From Pseudomonas sp. SL4(2022) (GTDB lineage Bacteria; Pseudomonadota; Gammaproteobacteria; Pseudomonadales; Pseudomonadaceae), in contig NZ_CP113060.1 in NCBI RefSeq assembly GCF_026625725.1, positions 3,230,001 to 3,294,000 of the forward strand: a DNA stretch of 64,000 bases, given 5' to 3'. Made by a program: the position numbers and the translations under genes. The notes beneath the pieces were generated by a model. The model searched no databases. It was not told where the DNA came from and worked only from the letters and a program-made list of their open reading frames with translations. Below, piece after piece: positions 25,348-35,199 of the stretch. Position 1 is the stretch's first letter. Each line of letters starts with the position of its first letter.

Positions 25348-26888
25348 GCGGTTTCATCTACCCAACGTTGTTCCAGGGTCGTGCGGGGGCCGCGCGGAGG
25401 AATACCCAGTGAACATGCCAGTTCGCCGACTTGCACGCCGGCGCTATTCAGGCGTTGGCGCAGATTGTCCAGTTCTGCATCGATCAAGTTGACGGTGCTG
25501 TTTCGTTCTGCCCAAAGCTGGCTGGATAGACGGCCCTGCGCCAGTTGTGCTTGAACTTGCAGGGGGCCTAGAGGGTCTAGGTCAAAGGCCAGTTCGACCT
25601 TCCACAGAATTTCCTTTTTTCCAGGTTTGTTGGTTGGCTTGCTTTCATCACGCTGGATTTTGATTTGCAAAGGCACCAGCTCTTGCTGGTTGCGCATGGG
25701 CAATTCAAGTTGCCAGGTGGTGAGCAGGTTGCCGTCTGGGCCGACCTGGCTTTGTGCCAGGCTGGAAAGCTGATGGGTTTGCAGGCGCGAGATGGCGGCC
25801 GCGGCGAGCTTCAGTAGGGCCTCCAGATCACTGTCGTCTTCCATGCCCTGCAGGATTCGTGAGGGCAATGGAAAACTCAGCGCCTGTTGGCGACTGCTGG
25901 ACTTTCCGAGGCTGCTGAGCAGGTCGCGTGCCAGGGTTGGCATGGCTTGCGCCAGCGCTGAGCCGGCATTGGTTGCGCTAAGCAATGCGCCGGCGGGCAT
26001 ATTGGGTAATAGTTGTGTGATCAGGCGCAGCAAGTTGGCCTTGAGGTCGGTCGGCATCGACTGGCCCTGACCTCCAAGGAGTTTACTCTCCAACAGAATG
26101 CCACTGTTTTCCAAGGCCGCCGCCAGGCCTTTTGCAGTGCTCAGTTGAGTCGTGTCGGGTAATGCGCCGAAGAGTTTGTCGATACTGGTACGCAGACCTT
26201 CACTCATCTCGGCGTTGCCGCGCAGTCCTTGCAGGGCGCCAAACAGCCCTTCAAGGGCGCCCTGGCGATTGCTTTGGCTGCTCAGCTGCTGGCTCAGGGC
26301 AAGTTGGTCAAGGCGGCCACTCAGGGGTAGGAAATTCAGCGCCTGGCTGCCCTGCACCTGAGCGCTGAGCAGGCTACCCAAAGGCAGTGCCAGTGGGGTT
26401 TCCAGCGACAGCTTGCTGCCAGCCAGCGGAGTATTGAGCAAGCTGACCAGCACCTTGTAGATCACCTGTTGCGAGCGGCCCTGCAGCAATTGTTCGCGGG
26501 CCACTACCTTGCCCTGCAGCAGGGTGCCAACGGGCAATTGGTCGAGGTCCAGGCTGGTCAGAGGCTTGTCACCACCCAGCAGTACGGACAGTGCCAGGCG
26601 GGTTTCCGATAGGGCGGTTACGGTTACAGATGTGCCCTGAGCCAGCGGGCGCGGGCTAGCGGCTTCCAGGGTGGTCTGGCTGCCGTTGCTCAGGGTCAGT
26701 TTGAGCAGCATTTGAAAACTTTGCGCCACTTCCTTGAGGGCGATAACTTCGGCCTTGGCGGTTTCGCCACTGGCCAGCAAGCCTTGCATGGGCTGTAACA
26801 GTTTCACTGCCAGATCCGCCGCGACAGCGCTGGGGCGGCTGCTGGGGGGCGTTGGCGCAATAGGCCGCGGGCTGCTGATTTCGCTCAT
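25344..26888 (-). CDS. Second FliK-like hook-length control family protein
   Basis: A 514-residue protein. Its C-terminal region has a FliK/Flg_hook-type domain (about 400-500; WQLELPMRNQQELVPLQIKIQR, WKVELAFDLDPLGPLQVQAQ, AELDNLRQRLNSAGVQVGEL). The rest is Leu-, Gln- and Ser-rich, partly repetitive sequence. ATG 26888 (MSEISSPRPIAP) is the best start; upstream codons cross the ccm promoter region. It is followed with a 4-nt overlap by the FlhB-like gene, so both are made together. Its exact role is unknown; a second length-control or switch partner is plausible but inferred. Confidence 0.82.
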   Translation of the reverse strand: MSEISSPRPIAPTPPSSRPSAVAADLAVKLLQPMQGLLASGETAKAEVIALKEVAQSFQMLLKLTLSNGSQTTLEAASPRPLAQGTSVTVTALSETRLALSVLLGGDKPLTSLDLDQLPVGTLLQGKVVAREQLLQGRSQQVIYKVLVSLLNTPLAGSKLSLETPLALPLGSLLSAQVQGSQALNFLPLSGRLDQLALSQQLSSQSNRQGALEGLFGALQGLRGNAEMSEGLRTSIDKLFGALPDTTQLSTAKGLAAALENSGILLESKLLGGQGQSMPTDLKANLLRLITQLLPNMPAGALLSATNAGSALAQAMPTLARDLLSSLGKSSSRQQALSFPLPSRILQGMEDDSDLEALLKLAAAAISRLQTHQLSSLAQSQVGPDGNLLTTWQLELPMRNQQELVPLQIKIQRDESKPTNKPGKKEILWKVELAFDLDPLGPLQVQAQLAQGRLSSQLWAERNSTVNLIDAELDNLRQRLNSAGVQVGELACSLGIPPRGPRTTLEQRWVDETA

Positions 26889-26942
26889 TGGCGGGTTACA
26901 CCCTGTCGAAAATGCCCGCTGCGGCAGGCGCAGTTGGGCATG

Positions 26943-26948
26943 TATAAT
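26943..26948 (+). promoter_or_regulatory. Candidate -10 box for the ccm operon
   Basis: A perfect TATAAT in the divergent gap between the FliK-like gene and ccmA, followed by a GC-rich stretch. The -35 region 17 nt upstream (TGCGGC) is poor, so this is tentative. The leader to ccmA would be about 95 nt. Confidence 0.4.
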
Positions 26949-27051
26949 CGCGCCCCGTCCGGTTCGGCTGCGCATTCCTTGTGCGTCAGTATAGCGGCCA
27001 AGACGCTGCCGACTTGAACAGCTTTTGCCATCCATCTTAGGTGCCGATGCC

Positions 27052-27687
27052 TTGACCAGTCCTCTTCTCGAAGCCGTTGCGCTCGCCTGTGAGCGAGATT
27101 GGCGCATGCTCTTCGAGCGTCTGGAGCTGCGTCTGGTTCCCGGTGAAATGCTTCAGGTGGCAGGCCCCAATGGCAGTGGTAAAACCAGCCTGCTGCGATT
27201 GCTGGCTGGGTTGATGCAGCCCACTGCCGGTGAGATTCGCCTCAATGGCCGCCCGTTAGCCGCCCAGCGCGCCGAGCTTGCACGCAACCTGCTGTGGATT
27301 GGACATGCCGCCGGCATCAAGGGTTTGCTCACTGCCGAGGAAAATCTCACCTGGCTCTGTGCACTGCATCAGCCGGCCGAGCGCGAGGCCATCTGGCAGG
27401 CGCTGGCGGCAGTGGGGCTGCGCGGTTTTGAAGATGTGCCCTGTCACACCCTATCCGCCGGGCAGCAACGGCGTGTGGCGCTGGCCCGCCTGTATTTGCC
27501 GGGTCCGCCACTCTGGGTGCTGGATGAGCCGTTTACTGCGCTGGACAAGGCAGCGGTGGCCCAGTTGGAGAACCATCTGGCCGCACATTGTCAGCAGGGC
27601 GGTCTGGTCGTGCTGACCACGCACCATGAATTGACGGTCAAGCCGGCTGGTTATCGCGAGCTTGATCTGGGGCAACGCACGTCATGA
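27052..27687 (+). CDS. ccmA: Heme exporter ATP-binding protein CcmA
   Basis: A 211-residue ABC ATPase with Walker [12 protein letters not shown], signature [14 protein letters not shown] and Walker [13 protein letters not shown]. It works with CcmB to release holo-CcmE from CcmC in system I cytochrome c maturation. The start is TTG 27052, with TAGGTG about 8 nt upstream; an in-frame TTG at 27025 lacks a ribosome binding site. The stop overlaps ccmB by 4 nt (ATGA). Confidence 0.94.
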   Translation: MTSPLLEAVALACERDWRMLFERLELRLVPGEMLQVAGPNGSGKTSLLRLLAGLMQPTAGEIRLNGRPLAAQRAELARNLLWIGHAAGIKGLLTAEENLTWLCALHQPAEREAIWQALAAVGLRGFEDVPCHTLSAGQQRRVALARLYLPGPPLWVLDEPFTALDKAAVAQLENHLAAHCQQGGLVVLTTHHELTVKPAGYRELDLGQRTS

Positions 27688-28355
27688 GCAATGTTTTTAC
27701 CCTGCTGCTGGCCCGTGAAGCGCGCCTGTTGTTCCGTCGTCCGGCCGAGCTGGCGAACCCGCTGGTGTTCTTTGCCATTGTGATTGCATTGTTCCCGTTG
27801 GCGGTGGGGCCGCAGACTCAGTTGTTACAAAGCCTTTCGCCAGGGCTGGTGTGGGTAGCGGCGTTATTGGCCGTGCTGCTCTCGCTGGACGGGCTGTTTC
27901 GCAGTGATTTCGAGGACGGCTCGCTGGAGCAGTGGGTCCTTTCGCCGCACCCCCTGGCTCTTCTGGTTCTGGCCAAGGTGCTGGCACACTGGCTGTTCTC
28001 TGGCCTGGCGCTGGTGCTGTTGGCGCCACTGCTGGCGTTGATGTTGGGTTTGCCGGGGCGCTGCCTGCCGGTGCTGCTGATCTCGCTGCTGCTCGGTACG
28101 CCGGTGCTGAGCTTACTGGGCGCAGTCGGTGCGGCGCTGACGGTAGGCCTCAAGCGTGGTGGTCTGCTGCTCGCGTTGCTGATTTTGCCGTTGTACATCC
28201 CGGTGCTGATTCTCGGCAGCGGTGCGCTACAAGCCAGCCTGCAAGGATTGCCGGCGGTTGGTCACTTGTTGTGGCTGGCCAGCCTCACCGCATTGGCGGT
28301 GACCTTGACACCTTTTGCCATCGCCGCTGGTCTGACGATCAGTGTCGCTGAGTAG
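27684..28355 (+). CDS. ccmB: Heme exporter membrane protein CcmB
   Basis: A 223-residue protein with six membrane helices and the CcmB features [23 protein letters not shown] and [19 protein letters not shown]. It is the membrane partner of CcmA. It overlaps ccmA by 4 nt. A 64-bp gap follows before ccmC, with no terminator. Confidence 0.95.
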   Translation: MSNVFTLLLAREARLLFRRPAELANPLVFFAIVIALFPLAVGPQTQLLQSLSPGLVWVAALLAVLLSLDGLFRSDFEDGSLEQWVLSPHPLALLVLAKVLAHWLFSGLALVLLAPLLALMLGLPGRCLPVLLISLLLGTPVLSLLGAVGAALTVGLKRGGLLLALLILPLYIPVLILGSGALQASLQGLPAVGHLLWLASLTALAVTLTPFAIAAGLTISVAE

Positions 28356-28419
28356 ACAATAAGCCTGAATGGCCGGTTGATCGCGGTGCCTGCCTGCGCC
28401 CTGATCAGCCCTAGCACTG

Positions 28420-29187
28420 ATGAGTAACCTGATGAACTGGACGTGGTTTCACAAGCTCGGCTCGCCTAAATGGTTTTATGAAATCAGCAGCCGCTGGCTC
28501 CCCTGGTTGGCCCTGGCCGCCGCTGTGCTGTTGGCGGTCGGCCTGGTTTGGGGGCTCGCCTTTGCGCCGCCGGATTATCAGCAGGGCAACAGCTTTCGCA
28601 TCATTTACATCCATGTGCCAGCGGCATTTCTCGCTCAGTCGATCTACGTGATGCTGGCGGTGGCCGGCGTTGTTGGGCTGGTGTGGAAAATGAAACTGGC
28701 CGATGTCGCCTTGCAGCAGGCCGCACCCATCGGCGCCTGGATGACGGCGATCGCTCTGGTGACCGGTGCGGTGTGGGGCAAGCCGACCTGGGGCACGTAC
28801 TGGGTGTGGGATGCCCGCCTGACCTCGATGCTGATTCTGCTGTTCCTGTATTTCGGTGTGATCGCGCTCGGCAATGCCATCACCAACCGTGACAGCGCGG
28901 CCAAGGCCTGTGCGGTGCTGGCCATTGTTGGTGTAGTGAACATCCCGATCATCAAATACTCGGTGGAGTGGTGGAACACCCTGCACCAGCCGGCAACCTT
29001 CAGTGTGGTGGCCAAGCCGGCCATGCCGTTTGAGATGTGGATGCCGCTGCTGATCATGGTGCTGGGCTTCTACTGCTTCTTTGGGGCCGTGCTGCTGATG
29101 CGCATGCGCCTGGAAGTGCTTAAGCGCGAGGCCCGCAGCAGTTGGGCCAAAACTGAGATCAAGGCGCAGGTGGAGAAGGGGCTATGA
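28420..29187 (+). CDS. ccmC: Heme delivery protein CcmC
   Basis: A 255-residue inner membrane protein of the heme handling family with six membrane helices and the periplasmic tryptophan-rich WWD-type segment [20 protein letters not shown], plus conserved His in [14 protein letters not shown]. It loads heme on CcmE. ATG 28420 is used; ATG 28432 ([10 protein letters not shown]) is an equally possible start, as neither has a strong ribosome binding site. Confidence 0.94.
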   Translation: MSNLMNWTWFHKLGSPKWFYEISSRWLPWLALAAAVLLAVGLVWGLAFAPPDYQQGNSFRIIYIHVPAAFLAQSIYVMLAVAGVVGLVWKMKLADVALQQAAPIGAWMTAIALVTGAVWGKPTWGTYWVWDARLTSMLILLFLYFGVIALGNAITNRDSAAKACAVLAIVGVVNIPIIKYSVEWWNTLHQPATFSVVAKPAMPFEMWMPLLIMVLGFYCFFGAVLLMRMRLEVLKREARSSWAKTEIKAQVEKGL

Positions 29188-29360
29188 GTTTTGCCAGCTT
29201 CAGCGAGTTTCTCGCCATGGGCACCCACGGGCCTTATGTCTGGTCCTGTTATGCCATCAGCCTGGCTGTGCTGGGGCTGAATGTGGCGCTGCCAATCCTG
29301 GCGCGTCGCCGTTATCTGCAAGACGAGGCGCGTCGTTTGCGCCGGGAGGAGTTGAAGTGA
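29184..29360 (+). CDS. ccmD: Small membrane protein CcmD
   Basis: A 58-residue protein with one membrane helix ([20 protein letters not shown]) followed by a basic tail ([18 protein letters not shown]), the standard form of CcmD. It stabilises the CcmABC complex and aids CcmE release. It overlaps ccmC by 4 nt (ATGA) and ccmE by 4 nt (GTGA). Confidence 0.92.
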   Translation: MSFASFSEFLAMGTHGPYVWSCYAISLAVLGLNVALPILARRRYLQDEARRLRREELK

Positions 29361-29845
29361 ACCCCGTGCGTAAAAAACGCCTGTATATCGTCCTGGCAAT
29401 CATCGCCGGTGTCGGCATCGCTGTGGCGCTGGCCCTGAGCGCGTTGCAGCAGAACATCAACCTGTTCTACACCCCCACGCAGATCGCCAATGGCGAAGCC
29501 CCGCAGGACACCCGCATCCGTGCTGGCGGCCTGGTTGAGGAGGGCTCGGTGAAGCGCTCCAGCGACTCACTGGACACCGATTTTGTCGTCACTGACGGCG
29601 CCAAGAGCGTGACCATCCGCTACAGCGGCATCCTCCCGGACCTGTTTCGCGAAGGGCAGGGCATCGTCGCCATGGGCAAGCTCGACGCCAGCGGCGTGCT
29701 GATTGCCGATGAAGTACTGGCCAAACACGACGAAAACTACATGCCGCCGGAAGTCATGCAGGCCTTGGAGCAGAGCGGCATGAAACAGCAGCACGACGCG
29801 GCCAAAGCGGCCAAGCAAGCGTCCCCAGCGGAGTACGCGCAATGA
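29357..29845 (+). CDS. ccmE: Periplasmic heme chaperone CcmE
   Basis: A 162-residue protein with an N-terminal membrane anchor (residues about 9-28) and a beta-barrel periplasmic domain. The heme-attachment motif [14 protein letters not shown] gives the covalent His124 and axial Tyr128. The start is GTG 29357 with a GGGAGGA ribosome binding site, inside the end of ccmD. Length is normal. It overlaps ccmF by 4 nt. Confidence 0.96.
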   Translation: MNPVRKKRLYIVLAIIAGVGIAVALALSALQQNINLFYTPTQIANGEAPQDTRIRAGGLVEEGSVKRSSDSLDTDFVVTDGAKSVTIRYSGILPDLFREGQGIVAMGKLDASGVLIADEVLAKHDENYMPPEVMQALEQSGMKQQHDAAKAAKQASPAEYAQ

Positions 29846-31815
29846 TCCCCGAACTTGGCCATCTGGCGATGATCCTGGCGCTGTGCATGGCGCTGGTGCA
29901 GGCAACATTGCCGTTGATCGGAGCCTGGCGGGGTGACCGGCAATGGATGAGCCTGGCGCAGCCGGCTGCCTGGGGGCAGTTTGCCTTTATGCTGTTTGCG
30001 TTCGTCTGCCTGACCTACGCCTTTATGATCGACGACTTCACCGTCGCCTATGTGGCCAACAACTCCAACAGTGCACTGCCGTGGTATTACAAATTCAGCG
30101 CCGTGTGGGGCGCCCACGAAGGGTCGCTGCTGCTGTGGGGGCTGATCCTTGCCGGTTGGACCTTTGCCGTGTCGATCTTCTCGCGGCAGTTGCCGGAAGA
30201 GATGCTCGCCCGTGTACTGGCCGTGATGGGCATCATCAGCATCGGCTTTTTGTTGTTTTTGATCATCACCTCCAATCCGTTCGAGCGGCTGCTGTTTGAC
30301 ACCCCGGCTGATGGCCGCGACCTCAACCCGCTGTTGCAAGACTTCGGTCTGATCATCCACCCGCCGATGCTCTACATGGGCTATGTAGGCTTCTCCGTGG
30401 CCTTCGCCTTCGCCATTGCGGCGTTGCTGGGCGGCAAGCTGGACGCGGCTTGGGCGCGCTGGTCGCGGCCGTGGACCATCGTCGCCTGGGCCTTCCTTGG
30501 CATAGGTATCGCGCTGGGCTCGTGGTGGGCCTACTACGAACTTGGCTGGGGTGGTTGGTGGTTCTGGGATCCGGTGGAAAACGCCTCCTTTATGCCTTGG
30601 TTGGTCGGCACCGCGTTGATCCACTCCCTGGCTGTGACGGAAAAACGCGGCGTGTTCAAAAGCTGGACCGTGCTGCTGGCAATTGCCGCGTTCTCCCTCA
30701 GCCTGCTGGGTACCTTCCTGGTCCGTTCTGGGGTGCTGACCTCGGTGCATGCCTTCGCCAGCGACCCTGAGCGCGGCGTATTTATTCTGGTGTTCCTGCT
30801 GATCGTGGTGGGCAGCTCGTTGGCGCTATTTGCCATCCGTGCACCGGTGGTGAAAAGCCAGGTCGGTTTTGCCCTGTGGTCGCGGGAAACCTTACTGCTG
30901 GTCAATAACCTGATTCTGGTGGTGTCCGCTGCGATGATCCTGCTGGGCACCCTCTACCCGCTGGTGCTGGATGCCACCACGGGCGCCAAGTTGTCGGTGG
31001 GTCCGCCGTACTTCAATGCCCTGTTCGTACCGCTGATGGGCCTGCTGATGGCCATGATTGCGGTTGGGGTGATTGTGCGCTGGAAGGACACGCCGCTGCA
31101 GTGGCTGCTCGGTATGCTGGCCCCCGTGTTGATCGGCAGCGTGGTGCTGGCGGTAATTGCCACCTTCCTGGTCGGTGATTTCAACTGGGCGGTGCTCGCT
31201 GTTTGCCTGTTATCCGCTTGGGTGGTGCTGGCGGGTGTGCGCGACATCCTTGAGAAAACCCGTCACAAAGGCCTACTCAAAGGGTTGCCGAGTCTGACCC
31301 GTAGCTACTGGGGCATGCAAACTGCGCACCTGGGCATGGCGGTGTGTGCCCTCGGTGTGGTGTTGACCAGCGTGGGCAGCTTTGAGCGTGACATGCGCAT
31401 GGCGCCGGGCGAGTCGGTCGACATCGGCGGTTACCAGTTTATCTTCGAAGGGGCTGAGCACTTTGAAGGGCCGAACTTCACGTCGGATAAAGGCACGGTG
31501 CGCATCCTTGAAGCGGGCAAACAAATTGCCGTGCTGCACCCGGAGAAACGCCTGTATACCGTGCAACAGTCGGTGATGACCGAGGCGGGCATCGACGCCG
31601 GAATCACCCGCGATCTGTTCGTTGCTTTGGGTGAACCGCTGGAAAACGGTGCCTGGGCGGTACGCGTGCATATCAAACCGTTCGTCCGTTGGATCTGGTT
31701 CGGTGCGCTGTTGATGGGCTTTGGTGGCTTCCTCGCCGCAGCTGACAAGCGCTACCGGATGAAGGTACGCACCCGCGTGCGTGATGCCCTGGGCATGGCG
31801 GGGGCGCAGGCATGA
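29842..31815 (+). CDS. ccmF: Heme lyase subunit CcmF
   Basis: A 657-residue polytopic protein with about 15 membrane helices. The tryptophan-rich WWD domain [20 protein letters not shown] and the segment [18 protein letters not shown] are hallmarks. CcmF, with CcmH and CcmI, attaches heme to apocytochrome c in the periplasm. The gene overlaps both neighbours by 4 nt (ATGA). Confidence 0.96.
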   Translation: MIPELGHLAMILALCMALVQATLPLIGAWRGDRQWMSLAQPAAWGQFAFMLFAFVCLTYAFMIDDFTVAYVANNSNSALPWYYKFSAVWGAHEGSLLLWGLILAGWTFAVSIFSRQLPEEMLARVLAVMGIISIGFLLFLIITSNPFERLLFDTPADGRDLNPLLQDFGLIIHPPMLYMGYVGFSVAFAFAIAALLGGKLDAAWARWSRPWTIVAWAFLGIGIALGSWWAYYELGWGGWWFWDPVENASFMPWLVGTALIHSLAVTEKRGVFKSWTVLLAIAAFSLSLLGTFLVRSGVLTSVHAFASDPERGVFILVFLLIVVGSSLALFAIRAPVVKSQVGFALWSRETLLLVNNLILVVSAAMILLGTLYPLVLDATTGAKLSVGPPYFNALFVPLMGLLMAMIAVGVIVRWKDTPLQWLLGMLAPVLIGSVVLAVIATFLVGDFNWAVLAVCLLSAWVVLAGVRDILEKTRHKGLLKGLPSLTRSYWGMQTAHLGMAVCALGVVLTSVGSFERDMRMAPGESVDIGGYQFIFEGAEHFEGPNFTSDKGTVRILEAGKQIAVLHPEKRLYTVQQSVMTEAGIDAGITRDLFVALGEPLENGAWAVRVHIKPFVRWIWFGALLMGFGGFLAAADKRYRMKVRTRVRDALGMAGAQA

Positions 31816-32348
31816 AGCGTTTACTGCTGCTGTTACCGCTGTTTATCTTTCTTGGCGTGGCGGTGTTTCTCTATCGCGGGTTGTTTCTCGACCCTTCCGA
31901 ACTGCCCTCGGCGCTGATTGGCAAACCCTTGCCGGCGTTCTCGCTGCCGGCGGTGCAGGATGGCAAGCCGCTCACCGAGGCTGATCTCAAGGGCAAGCCG
32001 GCGCTGGTCAACGTTTGGGCCACCTGGTGTGTGGCCTGCCGCGTGGAACACCCTGTGTTGAACAAACTGGCCAAGCTCGGCGTGACCATCTACGGGGTCA
32101 ATTACAAGGACGACAATGCCGCCGCGCAGAAGTGGCTGGTAGAGTTCCACGACCCCTATCAGCTGAACATCAACGATGCGCGCGGCACCCTGGGCCTGGA
32201 CCTGGGCGTGTACGGCGCCCCCGAGACTTTCCTGATCGACAAGGACGGCATCATCCGCCACAAGTTTGTCGGGGTAATCGATGAGCGTGTCTGGCGTGAA
32301 CAGCTGGCCCCGCTGTATCAGGCTCTCGTCGATGAGGCTCAGCCATGA
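31812..32348 (+). CDS. ccmG: Thiol:disulfide interchange protein CcmG (DsbE)
   Basis: A 178-residue membrane-anchored thioredoxin with an N-terminal helix (residues 3-22) and the active site WATWCVACRVEHP (Cys73 and Cys76). It keeps the CXXCH motif of apocytochromes and CcmH reduced. GVYGAPETFLIDKDG contains the cis-Pro loop. It overlaps ccmF and ccmH by 4 nt. Confidence 0.96.
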   Translation: MKRLLLLLPLFIFLGVAVFLYRGLFLDPSELPSALIGKPLPAFSLPAVQDGKPLTEADLKGKPALVNVWATWCVACRVEHPVLNKLAKLGVTIYGVNYKDDNAAAQKWLVEFHDPYQLNINDARGTLGLDLGVYGAPETFLIDKDGIIRHKFVGVIDERVWREQLAPLYQALVDEAQP

Positions 32349-32827
32349 AGCGTCTACTGAGTGCTGCAGTGCTGGGGCTGGCCTTGCTGGGCACCGCCCA
32401 GGCCGCCATCGACACCTACGAATTTGCCACTGAGGCCGAGCGCGATCGTTACCGCAACCTGGTCGAAGAGCTGCGTTGCCCCAAGTGCCAGAACCAGAAC
32501 ATTGCCGACTCCGATGCGCCGATAGCCATGGACCTGCGTGCGCAGATCTTCCGCATGTTGGAAGAGGGGCAGAGCAACGAGCAGATCATTGACTTCCTGG
32601 TCAGCCGCTATGGCGATTTCGTGCTCTACAAACCGCCAGTCACCGCGCGCACGTTGCTGCTGTGGTATGGCCCGGCTGGTTTGCTGGCCGGTGGTTTCGT
32701 CCTGCTTGGGGTTATCCTGTTGCGCCGTCGTAGCAAGCCAGGCGTTGTCGCCAGCGGCCTGTCTGCCGATGAACAGCAGCGTCTGACCGCTCTGCTTAAT
32801 CAAACGCCTGTGGATAAGAAAGACTGA
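32345..32827 (+). CDS. ccmH: Cytochrome c maturation protein CcmH
   Basis: A 160-residue protein with a signal peptide (about 1-20), the redox motif LRCPKCQNQNIADSDAP (Cys45 and Cys48) and a C-terminal membrane helix (about 101-122). It reduces apocytochrome c before heme ligation. This is the short CcmH form; the TPR part is the separate ccmI gene, which begins with a 1-nt overlap. Confidence 0.96.
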   Translation: MKRLLSAAVLGLALLGTAQAAIDTYEFATEAERDRYRNLVEELRCPKCQNQNIADSDAPIAMDLRAQIFRMLEEGQSNEQIIDFLVSRYGDFVLYKPPVTARTLLLWYGPAGLLAGGFVLLGVILLRRRSKPGVVASGLSADEQQRLTALLNQTPVDKKD

Positions 32828-34029
32828 TGATTGAATTCTGGTTGTGCGCCGGTCTGCTGTTGCTGACGGCCCTGGCGTTTCTGCTGATCCCGGTGCTGCG
32901 TGCACGCAAGGTCCAGGCTGAGGAAGACCGTACGGCACTTAACGTGACTCTTTATCAGGAGCGCTTACTGGATCTGCAAAGCCAGCACGCTGCCGGGGCG
33001 CTGAATGCTGAGCAGTTGGCCAGTGGCCGTGACGAGGCTGCTCGCGAGCTGCTCGCGGATACTGAGGGTGCGCTGGCACAGCCGACCCAGCGCAAGCTGG
33101 GCAGCACGGTCCCGTTGATTGCCGCGCTGCTGATGCCGCTGCTGGGTTATGGCCTTTATCAGCATTGGGGCGCTATTGGGGATGTTGAGCGCGCACAGGT
33201 TTTTGCAGCGCAGCCGAAGACCATCGAGGAAATGACCGCACGCTTGGAGGCCGCAGTAAAGAGCAACCCTGAGTCGGCGGAAAGCTGGTACTTCCTGGGG
33301 CGTACCTATATGGCGCAGGAACGTGCCGCCGACGCCGTCGTGGCGTTTGAGCGCGCTGTCGGAGTGGCCGGGCGTGAGCCGGAGTTGCTCGGGCAGTGGG
33401 CACAGGCGCTGTATTTCGCCGGTGACAAGCAGTGGACCGCGCAATTGCAGGCGTTGACAGATGAAGCACTGAAAGCCGATCCGGCGGAGGTCACCAGCCT
33501 GGGGCTGTTAGGGATTGCGGCCTATGAAAGCGGCCAGTTCCAGAAAGCCATCGGTCATTGGCAGCAGCTGGTAGCGGTGTTGCCGGCGGAAGACCCGTCT
33601 CGCCAGGCCATTCAGGGTGGGATTGAGCGTGCTCAGGAGCAATTGGGCGAGCCCGCCACTCAGTCAACACAAGCTACCTCTCCAGGCCTGACGGTACGGG
33701 TCGAGCTGGCCCCGGCGCTGCAGGCCAAGGTGCAGCCGGGTGATGCAGTGTTTGTCTTCGCTCGTGCCGTTTCCGGGCCGCCGATGCCATTGGCGGTCAA
33801 GCGCCTGAGCGTGGCTGACCTGCCGGCTGAAGTCAGCCTGTCAGACAGCGATGCGATGATGCCGCAGCTGAAAATCTCCGGGTTCGAGCAAGTGCAGCTG
33901 GTCGCGCGTATCTCGCGCAGTGGCAACGCCACGGTCGGTGAATGGATCGGCAGCAGCCAGGCGCTGGCGAGCAAGACCACCGAGTTGCAGCAGCTTGTGA
34001 TCGACAGCGCCGACAGCCAAACACCGTGA
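32827..34029 (+). CDS. ccmI: Apocytochrome chaperone CcmI (CycH)
   Basis: A 400-residue protein with two N-terminal membrane helices (about 2-24 and 95-113) and a periplasmic TPR domain (about 125-290; ESAESWYFLGRTYMAQERAADAVVAF). A C-terminal beta-rich domain follows (about 290-400). CcmI presents apocytochrome c to the CcmFH lyase. The stop overlaps the start of a lipoprotein gene (GTGA), extending the operon by one gene. Confidence 0.93.
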   Translation: MIEFWLCAGLLLLTALAFLLIPVLRARKVQAEEDRTALNVTLYQERLLDLQSQHAAGALNAEQLASGRDEAARELLADTEGALAQPTQRKLGSTVPLIAALLMPLLGYGLYQHWGAIGDVERAQVFAAQPKTIEEMTARLEAAVKSNPESAESWYFLGRTYMAQERAADAVVAFERAVGVAGREPELLGQWAQALYFAGDKQWTAQLQALTDEALKADPAEVTSLGLLGIAAYESGQFQKAIGHWQQLVAVLPAEDPSRQAIQGGIERAQEQLGEPATQSTQATSPGLTVRVELAPALQAKVQPGDAVFVFARAVSGPPMPLAVKRLSVADLPAEVSLSDSDAMMPQLKISGFEQVQLVARISRSGNATVGEWIGSSQALASKTTELQQLVIDSADSQTP

Positions 34030-34352
34030 GGTTGTTACTGCGTGGCGTGGTGCTGATTGGCCTGTTCGGACTCGGTGCTTGCGTGCAGACACCGACAGCT
34101 ACTGCGCCGGTTACCAGCCCAAGTGGCAGCAGCAACCACCCACGGTTCGCCCCGCCACCTGGGGTGGACAGCCAGTGGAATGCGCAATTGGGGGTGTACG
34201 TGGTGGGTGGCGCTTCTCATCTGTACTACCGCGAGCGCACTTATTACCGCTGGAACTCTGGTTGGAGTTGGGCGAGTAACCCGCAGGGGCCCTGGTTGCC
34301 CACCGACAGCAGTGGGGTCCCGCCTGGGTTGTACCGTCGTTACGCGCAGTAG
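34026..34352 (+). CDS. Small lipoprotein of unknown function
   Basis: A 108-residue protein from GTG 34026, which overlaps the ccmI stop. Its signal peptide ends in a lipobox LGAC (Cys19), so it is a predicted lipoprotein; residue +2 is Val, which does not signal inner membrane retention. The mature part is short and aromatic, with YYRERTYYRWNSGWSWASNP, a Tyr/Trp-rich motif seen in several small hypothetical lipoproteins. No function is recognised. Coupling to ccmI suggests, but does not prove, an envelope role. Confidence 0.78.
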   Translation: MRLLLRGVVLIGLFGLGACVQTPTATAPVTSPSGSSNHPRFAPPPGVDSQWNAQLGVYVVGGASHLYYRERTYYRWNSGWSWASNPQGPWLPTDSSGVPPGLYRRYAQ

Positions 34353-34376
34353 TCACGCACCCTGCTGGAAACTCCC

Positions 34377-34412
34377 AAGGCCGCCGCAGTTCGCACTGTC
34401 GGCGGCCTTTCT
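34377..34412. terminator. Bidirectional terminator between lipoprotein gene and mlaA
   Basis: AAGGCCGCCG (34377-34386) pairs with CGGCGGCCTT (34400-34409), followed by TTCT on the plus strand and preceded by an A-containing stretch that gives the T-rich side on the minus strand. It separates two convergent genes. Confidence 0.8.
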
Positions 34413-34422
34413 ACGACTAGCG

Positions 34423-35199
34423 TTACTCGGCGATCTGCAGCTTGCGTGACTCGTGGTAGAAGAAGCGGATTTTCTCGTATTCGAAGGGCGAGTTGAGCTG
34501 GCCGTAGCGGAAATTTACCGTGGAGCGCTGGTCTACGACTTCCAGCAGGGTGATTTCCGGGTGGCTGACACTGGCCTCGGCAACGTTCAGCCAGTTGACC
34601 TGGTTTTTCACTGTAAAGTCCGCCACCAGTCCGCCGGTGTCGCGCAGGTTCGAGGGGCCGAGCAATGGCAGCATCAGGTATGGCCCAGCCGGTGTGCCGT
34701 AAAAGCCGAGGGTCTGGCCGAAGTCTTCCTTCTGTTTGGGCAGGCCCATGCGCGTGGCAGGGTCCCACAGACCGGCCACGCCAATCGTGGTATTGAGCAG
34801 CAGCCGTGCGGTGGTCTGCATGGTGCGCTTGCCCTTAAGCTGCAAGGCGCTGTTGAGCAGGCTGGGCACATCGCCCAGGTTGCTGAAGAAGTTGCTGACA
34901 CCGCTTTGCACCAGGGTTGGGGTGATATAGCGGTAGCCATCGACAATCGGCAGGAACACCCACTCATCGAAGCGATAGTTGAAGTGGTACACGCGCCGGT
35001 TCCATGACTCCAGAGGGTCATAGACGTTCAAGGCGGTGAGGGTCGAACGCTCGAATTCGCGTTCATCCAGCCCTGGGTTGAACTGCAAGTGCTGCAGTGG
35101 ACGCTTGAAACCATCGGCGTCGACGCTGTGCTCGGCATTGGCCAGGTGGCTGCCCAGCAGCAGGCCCACGAACAGGGCAAGGGAAAGAGGCTTAGCCAC
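34423..35199 (-). CDS. mlaA: Outer membrane phospholipid asymmetry protein MlaA (VacJ)
   Basis: A 258-residue protein from GTG 35199, which has GGAG 7 nt upstream. Signal peptide MAKPLSLALFVGLLLGSHLA is followed by the MlaA domain with YDPLESWNRRVYHFNYRFDEW and GVAGLWDPATRMGLPKQKEDFGQ. MlaA removes phospholipid from the outer leaflet of the outer membrane. No cysteine occurs in or after the signal, so unlike E. coli MlaA it shows no lipobox. It overlaps the upstream hydrolase gene by 8 nt. Confidence 0.93.
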   Translation of the reverse strand: MAKPLSLALFVGLLLGSHLANAEHSVDADGFKRPLQHLQFNPGLDEREFERSTLTALNVYDPLESWNRRVYHFNYRFDEWVFLPIVDGYRYITPTLVQSGVSNFFSNLGDVPSLLNSALQLKGKRTMQTTARLLLNTTIGVAGLWDPATRMGLPKQKEDFGQTLGFYGTPAGPYLMLPLLGPSNLRDTGGLVADFTVKNQVNWLNVAEASVSHPEITLLEVVDQRSTVNFRYGQLNSPFEYEKIRFFYHESRKLQIAE

